From CAYPOY01 sp964412395 (GTDB lineage: Bacteria > Chloroflexota > Anaerolineae > B4-G1): a DNA stretch of 15,623 bases. Position numbers and translations under genes: made by a program. The stretch lies in NCBI GenBank assembly GCA_964412395.1, contig CAYPOY010000103.1:1-15623 (forward strand), written 5' to 3'. The notes under the pieces were generated by a model. The model worked only from the letters and a program-made list of their open reading frames with translations. It ran no database searches and had not been told where the DNA came from. Positions 7,529 through 15,573 of this stretch are shown piece by piece (position 1 is the first letter of the stretch; each line of letters opens with the position of its first letter).

Positions 7529-7604
7529 TTTACAGCTCTTTAACTTTTTATTTTACCGCTTCAAATAAAATCTCAATAAAAATAAAAAGGGAATGTGCTG
7601 TAAA
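7529..7604. repeat. outer hairpin of right palindrome half
   Basis: TTTACAGC (7529-7536) pairs perfectly with GCTGTAAA (7597-7604) around an AT-rich loop. It is the counterpart of the hairpin at 6553-6622. Confidence 0.45.
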
Positions 7605-7722
7605 TAGCGCAGGGAAAGGAAAACCACAGAAGGGCTGGCGTGGGGAGTACCAGGCAGCAGAAGGGACGTTTTAGGGCTGACTGGTACGTGGGAATACCTT
7701 CAATTTTTTTCTTTTATCTGAA

Positions 7723-7809
7723 ATGAAAAGTGTATTTTTGGGAGCAAGTTCTTTGATTTTAACTGTTTGTTCCTGGATGTCTGGTGCTGAACGGAAAAGT
7801 GGTTTTTGA
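7723..7809 (+). CDS. 28-codon signal-peptide-like small ORF at element right end
   Basis: The ORF runs from ATG to TGA. It reads MKSVFLGASSLILTVCSW and then a short polar tail, a positively charged start followed by a hydrophobic core and a lipobox-like LTVC. It could be a tiny lipoprotein or the remains of a secreted gene's start. It ends 15 bp before the attachment core and lies in the same frame as the Rhs tip that follows, with only the TGA between. Real translation is uncertain. Confidence 0.35.
   Translation: MKSVFLGASSLILTVCSWMSGAERKSGF
7733..7740 (+). promoter_or_regulatory. possible outward-facing -7 promoter element
   Basis: TATTTTTG matches TAnnTTTG and points out of the element towards the next tip. 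The -33 region (about 7710-7713) is T-rich but not TTTG. A transcript from here would read into whichever Rhs tip lies to the right. Weak evidence. Confidence 0.25.
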
Positions 7810-7824
7810 AAAGTAGGTTGTCTG

Positions 7825-7832
7825 GATTATGG
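7825..7832 (+). other. internal attachment core between tandem copies (attP-like junction)
   Basis: GATTATGG joins the right end of copy 1 to the left end of copy 2. Its flanks are both element DNA, so the same sequence would be present in an excised circle. Confidence 0.78.
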
Positions 7833-8610
7833 GGCACGTTACTACGACCCAGCCTTAGCCATATTTCATACACAAGACAGGTTCGCAGAAGATTTTGCAG
7901 AATGGTCACCTTACCATTATGCAAATAACAATCCAATTCTAAATATTGATATTAACGGTGACTCCACTATTATTTCTGGTGCAGAGAGTGCGGCAGCATT
8001 GCAGCAATTGCAGGCCGCAACAAGTACAGAGTTGACCATAACTCAAAATGCAAGTGGAACACTTAATGCAACTTATATTGGAGGAGGGACACCTTCGGAT
8101 GGTGCTCAACAGGTTATGGATGCAGCTAATAGCAGTACAATTACTGTAAATGTAGTAGCCGAAAATACAAAGACTACTTCTACTGGAAATCTTTACATTG
8201 GAGGTGCTTTTATGGGTAATACTGTAACAAAGACAGCAAATGGAAATACAGTTGTTGCCAATCAGGAAGTCAATCCACAGGTACTTGGTAAAATGAGTAA
8301 TACTAACCTAAGTCCAGGTGCAGATATGCTACATGAAGTCACAGAAGCATATCAAGGTGCAAAAATATCTCAAGCAAGTGGGACTTCTTCCCCAGCGAGT
8401 AATCAAGCAGGGTCTGTGTATCAGCAAGCTCACAATGCTGCAACGCCACAGTCTGGTAAAGTTTATCAAACTGTATACAATGCGGCTGGGAATCAAATTC
8501 AACCTCCTTATGCCGGGGCAGCTAAGATACAATATACGACATCGCCATATCTGGCACCTATAGGTACTTCAATGCCTAAGGGACAGGTGGTTATAATGAC
8601 TTATCCATAA
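7825..8610 (+). pseudogene. orphan Rhs toxin tip of copy 2 (no Rhs body)
   Basis: This gives the same 261 residues as the element-supplied part of the first fusion, from DYGARYYDPAL to the end of the tip. Here no Rhs body lies upstream. The same frame is closed by TGA at 7807-7809 and no ATG lies between that stop and the core motif; a TTG at 7999 could start only the tip. It is best seen as a stored, silent cassette that becomes a toxin only when joined to an rhs gene. Confidence 0.75.
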
Positions 8611-8616
8611 AGAGCT

Positions 8617-9024
8617 ATGAAAAATTTTATCAGTTTAATATTTTTAGCCATAAGTATAATAGGTATGGCACAAACAGAGGAGAATAAGGATACTTTTAAA
8701 GTGTGTCGAATTTATACAGCAGAAGATTATCACTTAGTTTTTCTAAAGAAAGATAGCGTAAAGTATACCATATACTCTAAAAAAAGCATAGCGGTAAAAG
8801 GTCAAGAAGTAAAACAAGATAGTTCGTATTATTTTGATTTAATACCAGTCGTAGATACGCTTACAAATGGAAAGAGTATGGTTCCTATGAACTATATGGA
8901 TATAACATACTTTGGACATTTTACAGGAGATGAGATTGGGAAATTATGTACCGCAAAAAATCTTGTCGGACTTATCATTCCGTACTCTAACACATGTGAC
9001 AATAAAAAGAAGAAAAAAAAATAA
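8617..9024 (+). CDS. putative exported immunity protein, copy 2
   Basis: Identical to the protein at 876-1283. Here it follows an orphan tip, so it cannot be transcribed from the host rhs promoter unless transcripts run through copy 1. It could be expressed from a promoter near the right end of copy 1 and would then raise immunity dose. Confidence 0.65.
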   Translation: MKNFISLIFLAISIIGMAQTEENKDTFKVCRIYTAEDYHLVFLKKDSVKYTIYSKKSIAVKGQEVKQDSSYYFDLIPVVDTLTNGKSMVPMNYMDITYFGHFTGDEIGKLCTAKNLVGLIIPYSNTCDNKKKKKK

Positions 9025-9039
9025 TGAAGGAATAACGAG

Positions 9040-9066
9040 AAAGCCCGGCAAGTTCCGGGCTTTTTC
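9040..9066 (+). terminator. hairpin terminator, copy 2
   Basis: The same 9-bp GC-rich stem and T run as at 1299-1325, between the convergent immunity and repressor genes. Confidence 0.85.
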
Positions 9067-9067
9067 A

Positions 9068-9394
9068 TTATAATAATGTTTGCAATTTAGTTTTCGTAAT
9101 AAAGGCATCGAGAAAGGTGTAAATCATTTTTTTTTCTTCCGGCTTCATTTTATCAACTTCCTCAATACGGTTCAGCATCTCTTTATTAATCTGCTTTTCG
9201 GTAGCCCCTACCATGTAATCCAAAGAAACCTCAAAAGCATCCGCCATCCGTTTGGCAATATCAATAGACGGAACAGCATCCCCACGCTCATAGCGTCCAA
9301 CAATCTCACGAGAAACATTTATTTGCTTAGCCAGTTCGCTTTGCGACCAACCTTTTTGCTTTCTCAGCTCTGTTATTCTGTTGTATAAGTCCAT
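9068..9394 (-). CDS. XRE-family HTH transcriptional regulator, copy 2
   Basis: Identical to the 108-aa regulator at 1327-1653, with the same start choice (MDLYNRITEL preceded by AGAGG). Two gene copies would double repressor dose, and either product can act on both operator regions. Confidence 0.86.
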   Translation of the reverse strand: MDLYNRITELRKQKGWSQSELAKQINVSREIVGRYERGDAVPSIDIAKRMADAFEVSLDYMVGATEKQINKEMLNRIEEVDKMKPEEKKMIYTFLDAFITKTKLQTLL

Positions 9395-9418
9395 TTTTAG
9401 CCTCTTTAGTGTATTGAA

Positions 9419-9523
9419 GTTTACATCTTGTGCAAAAATAGTCAATTAAAGTGCATAATAAAAAACATTAGTTAACTTGTTTTGTGGGAATAATAGTTTA
9501 CATTTGTGCCTGAATGTTTACAT
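9419..9523. promoter_or_regulatory. divergent promoter and operator region, copy 2
   Basis: This holds the same GTTTACAT repeats (9419, 9496, 9516), the minus-strand -7 element of the repressor (9433-9440) and the -33/-7 pair of the primase gene (9476-9506) as in copy 1. Confidence 0.45.
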
Positions 9524-9551
9524 CAAACTTTTTTCAATAAAATTTTAGTCA

Positions 9552-12185
9552 ATGGAAATAAGGGACATAAAAACACACCTAAGCATATTAACAGTGCTAA
9601 ACAGCTATAACCTGAAACCCAATAAAAACAATATGCTCAAATGTCCTTTCCATGAAGATAAAGATCCCAGTTTAAAAGTTTACACCAATACAAACACTTT
9701 CAATTGCTTTGGCTGTGGCAAAGCCGGAGACCAGATAGAATTTATCCAGTTAAAAGAAAACTGCTCAAAACATAAAGCCATCATAAAAGCCAAAAGCCTT
9801 GCAAACATTAACGAAACAATACCGCCAATGAAACAGGAGAACCAGGAGGATAAAAACCTACTTCCAAGAATCGCAGTATTAAGCAAAGTAGCACAAGACA
9901 GCAAAGCCAGTTATAAAAGGACAGCCAACGCGAAAGACTACATCCGCAGCCGGAAACTTGACCCCGATAAATTAGAAGTTGGTTACATCGGAACCGACTT
10001 TGGCAAAACATGGAACAAGCAATTAAAAGAAAGCGGCTTGCAGCTTGGAATATTAAAGGAATCACGACAAAATACCATTGTTCCGAAATTTAAAAACTGT
10101 GTGCTGTTCTTTACCAAAAACGAGAAAGGTCAAATCATAGATATTTACGGAAGGTCGATAAACCCGAACGGAGAAGGCAAACACTTTTACTTAAACGGCA
10201 AACACCAGGGAATTTATCCAGGATACCCGAACACCAAAACAACCAAACTTATATTGACCGAATGCCTGATAGATGCAGCCACACTGGAACAGCAAGCAGA
10301 AATAAATGAAAATTATACAATCCTTTCCCTGTACGGTACGAACGGATTTACAACAGAAATCGAAGAAGCAATAAAAGAGCTTCCGGAACTGGAAGAAATA
10401 ATAATCTTCTTTGATGGCGACCAAGCGGGAAATGAAGCAGCAACAAAAACAGCAGAGAAACTAAAAGCAATCAACCTGAAACTTACCATTACCAAAGTAG
10501 AAACACCGGAGGAAGAAGATATAAACAGCTTACTGCAAGGTCATGAACCCGAAATATTAAACCATTTAATCAACGAAAGAAAACCAATAAACCAGGAACA
10601 AGAGCAGGGCAACGACACCGAAGCACCACCAGAACCAAGCCAACTAAATACGGAAACCCCCGACAAAATAACCTACTCAGAAAACCAATTGCAATTTATC
10701 ATCTGGGGCGGCATTGAAAAAGATAACATCCACCGTTTAAAACTGAATTTACTGGTACAACTTAAAGGCGATGATTTTAGATATTACCAGGACGATGTAA
10801 ACTTATACAGCAATGGGCAATTACAGCGGTATATCAAGGGAGCAAGCGAGGAACTGGAAATAAGCGGAACGGTTTTAAAGAACACCATCCGAAACCTGAA
10901 AAGCCAAATAGAAACTTACCGCTTAACACTCATAGAAGCCGAAAGAAAAGCACTAAAACCGAAGGTGTACCAAATGACAGACAAAGAGGTGCGAGCCGCA
11001 CAGGCATTTTTAAAAGCAAACAATTTGGTTCAGAACACCATGACAGCCATCAGCAAAAGCGGTTTAATCGGGGAACAGCAAAACGGTTTACTCTTGTTTT
11101 TTCTTTACTTGAGCCGTTTATTTAATGAACCATTACACGCCATTATTTACGGGAAATCAGGAAGCGGTAAAACCTACCTACAGACGAAAATCAGCGAATG
11201 TTTACCAGAAGAATCAGTACGCACAATTACAAGCCTTACAGAAAATACATTGTACTACTCTGCAAAGGATTTTTGGAAACATAAGCTTTTATTAATCGAG
11301 GATTTAGAGGGTGTTTACAATGCTTTTTTACCACTTCGGGAGTTCATGTCCAAACAAAGCATATCAAAGCTTACAACCGATAAAGACGCCAAAGGAAACA
11401 ATGTACAAAAGGTTTTAATGGTAGAAGGTCCAATATGTGTAAGCGGTGCAACCACCAAATCAAATATTTATGAAGATAACGCCAACCGAAGTTTTTTACT
11501 GCATATAGATGAAAGCCCCGAACATGCAAGGGAAGTAATGGACTATCAACGAAAAATGCAAGCCGGAATAGTTAACGAAGCGGAACAACAGAAATACAAA
11601 AAGCTCCTGCAGAACACGCAACGATTATTAAGAAAAGTAAGGATAATCAACCCTTATGCTACCATGCTGGATATACCGGAATGTGTTTTTAAGAAGCTCA
11701 GAACCAATATGCACTATTTACGCTTAATTGAAATCATAACCTTTTACCACCAGCAACAGAGAGAAATAAAAACCGATGCAAACGGTAATCCTTACATAAC
11801 AACAACTCCCGAAGATATAGCCTGGGCAAACTTTTTAATAAAAGACAGTTTACTAAGAAAATCAGACGAGCTGAGCGGACAAGTCCGCCACTTCTTCGAA
11901 TCCTTAAAAAGCTTTGCAGACAAGAAAGAAGAACCAAAAACCATTTATGCAAAAGAAGTCCGGGAAGCTTTTAGAATGAACCCAATGTCCATAAACCGAT
12001 ATTTAAGAGAGTTGGAGAACCGTGGCTATATCCAACGAAACGGTGGCAATCGAAAAACTGGTTTTGAATATGAAATAAAAGCCTGGGACGAATACAAGAA
12101 ACTAAAATCCGGCATCGATATTTTAGACGAAATCTTGGAGAAGGTAAAAGCGAAGTATAACAGCCAAAACAAACCAAAAAGTTAA
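9552..12185 (+). CDS. DNA primase-helicase, copy 2
   Basis: Identical over all 877 residues to the protein at 1811-4444, with the zinc finger, Toprim and Walker motifs intact. Neither copy shows decay, which fits a recent duplication or an element kept active by selection. Confidence 0.91.
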   Translation: MEIRDIKTHLSILTVLNSYNLKPNKNNMLKCPFHEDKDPSLKVYTNTNTFNCFGCGKAGDQIEFIQLKENCSKHKAIIKAKSLANINETIPPMKQENQEDKNLLPRIAVLSKVAQDSKASYKRTANAKDYIRSRKLDPDKLEVGYIGTDFGKTWNKQLKESGLQLGILKESRQNTIVPKFKNCVLFFTKNEKGQIIDIYGRSINPNGEGKHFYLNGKHQGIYPGYPNTKTTKLILTECLIDAATLEQQAEINENYTILSLYGTNGFTTEIEEAIKELPELEEIIIFFDGDQAGNEAATKTAEKLKAINLKLTITKVETPEEEDINSLLQGHEPEILNHLINERKPINQEQEQGNDTEAPPEPSQLNTETPDKITYSENQLQFIIWGGIEKDNIHRLKLNLLVQLKGDDFRYYQDDVNLYSNGQLQRYIKGASEELEISGTVLKNTIRNLKSQIETYRLTLIEAERKALKPKVYQMTDKEVRAAQAFLKANNLVQNTMTAISKSGLIGEQQNGLLLFFLYLSRLFNEPLHAIIYGKSGSGKTYLQTKISECLPEESVRTITSLTENTLYYSAKDFWKHKLLLIEDLEGVYNAFLPLREFMSKQSISKLTTDKDAKGNNVQKVLMVEGPICVSGATTKSNIYEDNANRSFLLHIDESPEHAREVMDYQRKMQAGIVNEAEQQKYKKLLQNTQRLLRKVRIINPYATMLDIPECVFKKLRTNMHYLRLIEIITFYHQQQREIKTDANGNPYITTTPEDIAWANFLIKDSLLRKSDELSGQVRHFFESLKSFADKKEEPKTIYAKEVREAFRMNPMSINRYLRELENRGYIQRNGGNRKTGFEYEIKAWDEYKKLKSGIDILDEILEKVKAKYNSQNKPKS

Positions 12186-12289
12186 GTATAACACAAGTGT
12201 AACATAAGTATAACACGGTCAGCGACCGAGGCAATTAATTTAAATATCAGTCAATTAGAGCCAAGTGTAACAGTATAACAAGTATAACA
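12153..12289 (+). repeat. iteron-like repeats, copy 2
   Basis: The AAGTRTAACA repeats are at 12153, 12184, 12195, 12206, 12263 and 12280, with the near copy at 12271. The inverted repeat CGGTC/GACCG is at 12216-12228. Confidence 0.6.
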
Positions 12290-12316
12290 GAGGAAGAGCA
12301 AGACCCCTATAAAAAA

Positions 12317-13213
12317 ATGCAAAAACTGACGATACAAACACCGGAATTTATCAGGATGGAAACAGCCTTCCAAAAGTGGTTAAGGACGTTGAACTTTGAA
12401 CAGACAACCATCAATTACAATCCTGTCCGGGTGCGTGAGTTCTTTTACTGGTTGGAAAAGCATGGAATAAAAGCAATAACGGAAATAACAAAGCCAGTTG
12501 TGTTAAAATACTTCGACTACCTGAAAGAGCGAAAGAACCAAACTAAAAACGGCAAACTAAGCAAAAATACATTACGAACTCACCAACAATCATTAAGGCG
12601 TTTTACAAGGTATCTAAGGGAAACAGGACAAGACAGCTTTGAAGTCGATATACAATTACAAGGAAGTGCCAGGAGCATAAAAACCATATTTAGCAAAGAG
12701 GAAATAAAATCCCTGCAGATGGCTTGTGATAGCGATGTTTTAGGAATGAGGGACAAAGCAATGTTAGCCGTTTATTACGGTTGTGGACTTCGGAGAAATG
12801 AAGGGCTTAACCTCGATGCAGACGACATACTTTTTAATAAGAACCTGGTTTATGTTCGGAAAGGGAAAAACTATCGTGAACGCTATGTTCCGATGACGGA
12901 AGGGGTAAAAGAAGAACTGCAAAACTATGTTGATTATGCCAGACCAACATTAATGAAATCACCAGTAAAAGCTTTGTTTTTAACTGTTAAGGGAAATCGA
13001 CTTGGAAGTAATGGAATGGCTGAAAGGTTGCAGAGCTTGAAAGATAAAGCAGATATAAACAAAGAAGCTGGCTTGCATGCCTTGCGGCACTCCATCGCTA
13101 CGCATCTTTTACAATCAGGAATGGAACTGGACAAAATAAAACGGTTCTTAGGTCATAGCAGCTTAGAATCAACACAAATCTATACACACATTAAAAATGA
13201 GCAATGCGAGTAA
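12317..13213 (+). CDS. tyrosine recombinase/integrase, copy 2
   Basis: Identical to the 298-aa enzyme at 4576-5472, with the complete Arg-Lys-His-Arg-His-Tyr set. It overlaps the next gene by 17 bp as in copy 1. Confidence 0.92.
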   Translation: MQKLTIQTPEFIRMETAFQKWLRTLNFEQTTINYNPVRVREFFYWLEKHGIKAITEITKPVVLKYFDYLKERKNQTKNGKLSKNTLRTHQQSLRRFTRYLRETGQDSFEVDIQLQGSARSIKTIFSKEEIKSLQMACDSDVLGMRDKAMLAVYYGCGLRRNEGLNLDADDILFNKNLVYVRKGKNYRERYVPMTEGVKEELQNYVDYARPTLMKSPVKALFLTVKGNRLGSNGMAERLQSLKDKADINKEAGLHALRHSIATHLLQSGMELDKIKRFLGHSSLESTQIYTHIKNEQCE

Positions 13214-14162
13214 ATACAGCCACTTAAAAGAGAAATTTACCGGAATCCTTCAGCAGTTGGAAACCTACCTGAAGAAACAAAACTATGAACCAAATACAAT
13301 CCGGCAATTTAAGAACTACACAGCCTGTTTTTTAGACTGGCAGAAACTCCAAAGGCTTGAACAGGTAAGCTATAACGATTTACTTATTTACATTGATTAT
13401 TGCAGGGAAAAAGGCGACAGCCTGAAACTAATAAACCGGAAATTATCAGCCATTAGAAAATATTACGAGTATTTACAAAGCAAAGGAGAAACTTTAAAGA
13501 ACCCAGCATCAGGCTTGTTTTTAAAAGGAAAGCGTTCAAGTGTCCCAAACAATCTACTGGACAAAAAAGAGCTGCAGGAACTTTACAACCAGTACCAACC
13601 TTATGACCTGAGAACGATAAGGAACAAAATTATTTTAAGCTTGCTAATCAACCAGGCAGTAACAACAGACGAACTTCATAAACTTGAACCAGGTAACATA
13701 AAACTGAAATCCGGGAAAATAGAAATACCAGGAGGAAAGCACAGCAACGGAAGGACTTTAGAACTTGAAGCAAGCCAAATAATCGAGCTGCAGGAATACT
13801 TAAACGAAACCAGACCGGCAATATTAAGAGCAATCCGAAAAACTCCAAACTGGTCAGGAAGGAAAGCAGAAAAGCCCGATTTTAAGCGATTAGAAAACCA
13901 ACTGATAATAAGTGTTAATGGTTCAACCAACATCAAAAACAGCCAACACCATTTAATTAAAGCTTTGCAGCACGTAAACCCAAAAGTCAGAAGCTGTGGA
14001 CAAATCCGTCAAAGTGTAATAGCTGAATGGTTAAAAACAGAAGATGTCAGAAAAGTGCAATACAAAGCCGGACACAGGTATGTAAGCACAACCGAAAGAT
14101 ACCAGACCAATAACCTTGAAGATTTACAGGAAGCCTTAAACATCCATCACCCATTGAAATAA
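13197..14162 (+). CDS. degenerate tyrosine recombinase partner, copy 2
   Basis: Identical to the protein at 5456-6421, lacking the first catalytic Arg and the HxxR His. The intact frame in both copies argues that it is a working accessory protein and not a decaying gene, although recent duplication would also keep both intact. Confidence 0.81.
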   Translation: MSNASKYSHLKEKFTGILQQLETYLKKQNYEPNTIRQFKNYTACFLDWQKLQRLEQVSYNDLLIYIDYCREKGDSLKLINRKLSAIRKYYEYLQSKGETLKNPASGLFLKGKRSSVPNNLLDKKELQELYNQYQPYDLRTIRNKIILSLLINQAVTTDELHKLEPGNIKLKSGKIEIPGGKHSNGRTLELEASQIIELQEYLNETRPAILRAIRKTPNWSGRKAEKPDFKRLENQLIISVNGSTNIKNSQHHLIKALQHVNPKVRSCGQIRQSVIAEWLKTEDVRKVQYKAGHRYVSTTERYQTNNLEDLQEALNIHHPLK

Positions 14163-14232
14163 CCCACAAGCCAACACGCCCCACAGCAAATAAAACCCAG
14201 CCGTTTTTGCAAAACTCCCCCTGTCTTTTATT

Positions 14233-15391
14233 TACTTCCCCTACGCCAGCCCTTCTGTAATTTTTTCCGTCATGCTTTTTGTCCGACCCACAAACGGCAC
14301 ATTGCTTTTTTATTTTTAATTGAATGGATTTTAAGCGGTAAAAACAAAAAATCAAAGAGCCGTGCCAACGCTTGAAAACAAAAAGACACGCCATAAAAAA
14401 TTACCCAAAGCTAAGTTACATAATACGAGTTATAAGGACAGCCCCACAAAAGGTTGACCCGCAAAAACCAAAGCTGCCAGTTATAACAAGTATTATGCAA
14501 AATAGCCGCATGTCCAACACACCCCGACCCACGCCAACGCTGACAAATAGCATATTAAAAAATCCCACGAGCTGACCCACTTCCAATATTTTTTAAAAAG
14601 CTATTTGCTGCCCTGAAAGCGGTAACAAAAGTTTTATCAAACCTTTGCTGTTGTTGATTTATCCACCGAACAACCCCGACCACCACCCCAAAGAGTGGCG
14701 GTAGTTATTAGCCCAAAAGAAATAAAAAGAGCAGCAAATGTAAGTTCCAGGCTGACAAAGAAGCAAGGGTATATAAACAGCTCCGTTCCTCCGCTGCCCT
14801 TGCTTCTTTGCATCCTTCCACTTGATAGATGGCTTTCTTTTTTTCCTTTTTTCTTTTGGGAAAATAATTAGTGGTGTGTAGTGGTTAAATAATGGCACAG
14901 AACCCCTTAAACCGAAACCTTAGGCAACCAAAAAGCAGAGTATTGGTTTTGAACAAAAGGAAAAGGAATAAAAGTGCCTGCGGGGTCGGCTTGTGGGTTT
15001 ATGCCGGAAGCTTTTGGGCAAAAACAATACGGGGCTTAAATTTGCTCTTAGGGCTTTGGTTTATACTTACATCGGGAAAATACACTTTTACAAATGTTCA
15101 AATTATGCACTGCAGTTCCATCGGAGCGAGAGGGTCGGGTCGAGCGGCTATTTACACATAATAACCCTTATAACTGACAGCTTTGGAATCGTGTGTAAGC
15201 CTTGCAGGGGCTGTTTTATAAGGTTTATTATGTTACTTAGCTTCGGGTGGTTTTATCTGTGGGTCGGCATTTACAGCTCTTTAACTTTTTATTTTACCGC
15301 TTCAAATAAAATCTCAATAAAAATAAAAAGGGAATGTGCTGTAAATAGCGCAGGGAAAGGAAAACCACAGAAGGGCTGGCGTGGGGAGTAC
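14233..15391. repeat. 1.16-kb imperfect palindrome, copy 2
   Basis: This is the same non-coding palindrome as at 6492-7650. Its hairpins lie at 14294-14363, 14418-14498, 14756-14810 (central, 14-bp perfect stem), 15156-15233 and 15270-15345. No gene is seen between 14163 and 15463. Confidence 0.77.
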
Positions 15392-15463
15392 CAGGCAGCA
15401 GAAGGGACGTTTTAGGGCTGACTGGTACGTGGGAATACCTTCAATTTTTTTCTTTTATCTGAA

Positions 15464-15550
15464 ATGAAAAGTGTATTTTTGGGAGCAAGTTCTTTGATTT
15501 TAACTGTTTGTTCCTGGATGTCTGGTGCTGAACGGAAAAGTGGTTTTTGA
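15464..15550 (+). CDS. 28-codon signal-peptide-like small ORF, copy 2
   Basis: The same short ORF as at 7723-7809, with the hydrophobic core and LTVC. Here it stands just left of the displaced host rhs end, again in frame with it apart from the TGA at 15548-15550. The possible outward -7 element TATTTTTG is at 15474-15481. Confidence 0.33.
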   Translation: MKSVFLGASSLILTVCSWMSGAERKSGF

Positions 15551-15565
15551 AAAGTAGGTTGTCTG

Positions 15566-15573
15566 GATTATGG
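15566..15573 (+). other. right attachment site core (attR), GATTATGG
   Basis: This is the third copy of the 8-bp core. It is followed by AGCC where the element's left end has GGCA, which marks the return to host DNA. Confidence 0.78.

Larger units (their letters stand above)
6492..7650. repeat. 1.16-kb imperfect palindrome, non-coding
   Basis: The two halves are diverged inverted copies of one another. Exact matching pieces occur in mirrored order: ACGCCAGCCCTTCTGT (6502-6517) with its complement at 7626-7641, CCGACCCACA (6542) with 7517-7526, AAGCGGTAAAA (6592) with 7551-7561, AAATAGCCGC (6759) with 7403-7412, CCCAAAAGAA (6971) with 7110-7119, and a central 14-bp stem at 7015/7056. Between them are many substitutions and indels. 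No reading frame here looks like a gene. Each half folds into similar hairpins, listed separately. Role unknown: a folded single-stranded DNA site, a structured RNA, or two inverted copies of a repeat family are all possible. Confidence 0.78.
84..7824 (+). mobile_element. Rhs-tip-carrying integrative element, copy 1
   Basis: This is a 7,741-bp unit bounded by GATTATGG at 84 and again at 7825. It holds a replacement Rhs C-terminus, an immunity candidate, an XRE repressor, a primase-helicase, two tyrosine recombinases and a long non-coding palindrome. There are no DDE transposase, relaxase, type IV secretion or phage structural genes, so it looks like a small integrative element moved by its tyrosine recombinases and probably replicated as a circle by its own primase. 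The ends were set by comparing three junctions. Sequence left of 84 differs from that left of 7825, while sequence left of 7825 and of 15566 is the same. Sequence right of 84 and of 7825 is the same, and that right of 15566 differs after 8 bp. Confidence 0.88.
7825..15565 (+). mobile_element. Rhs-tip-carrying integrative element, copy 2 (tandem)
   Basis: This is a second head-to-tail copy, offset by exactly 7,741 bp. All its proteins are identical to those of copy 1, and no nucleotide difference was noticed on reading. Its right end joins host rhs DNA. The junction with copy 1 has the sequence expected at the joint of an excised circle. Real tandem integration and a mis-assembled circular form would therefore look the same here. 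Confidence 0.85.

Noticed and set aside
7151..7674. Open frames of 89 and 140 codons on the plus strand
   Set aside because: They lie in the right half of the palindrome. The mirrored left half does not keep a matching frame, the proteins have no recognisable domain or sensible composition, and conservation follows hairpins and not codons.
7807..7842. Inverted GTAG/CTAC arms around the attachment core as recombinase-binding sites
   Set aside because: Only four bases match on each side and inner positions do not pair, which is too weak to call binding arms.
84..15573. Conjugative transposon or prophage
   Set aside because: No relaxase, coupling protein, type IV secretion, capsid, portal or terminase gene is present in the 7.7-kb unit.
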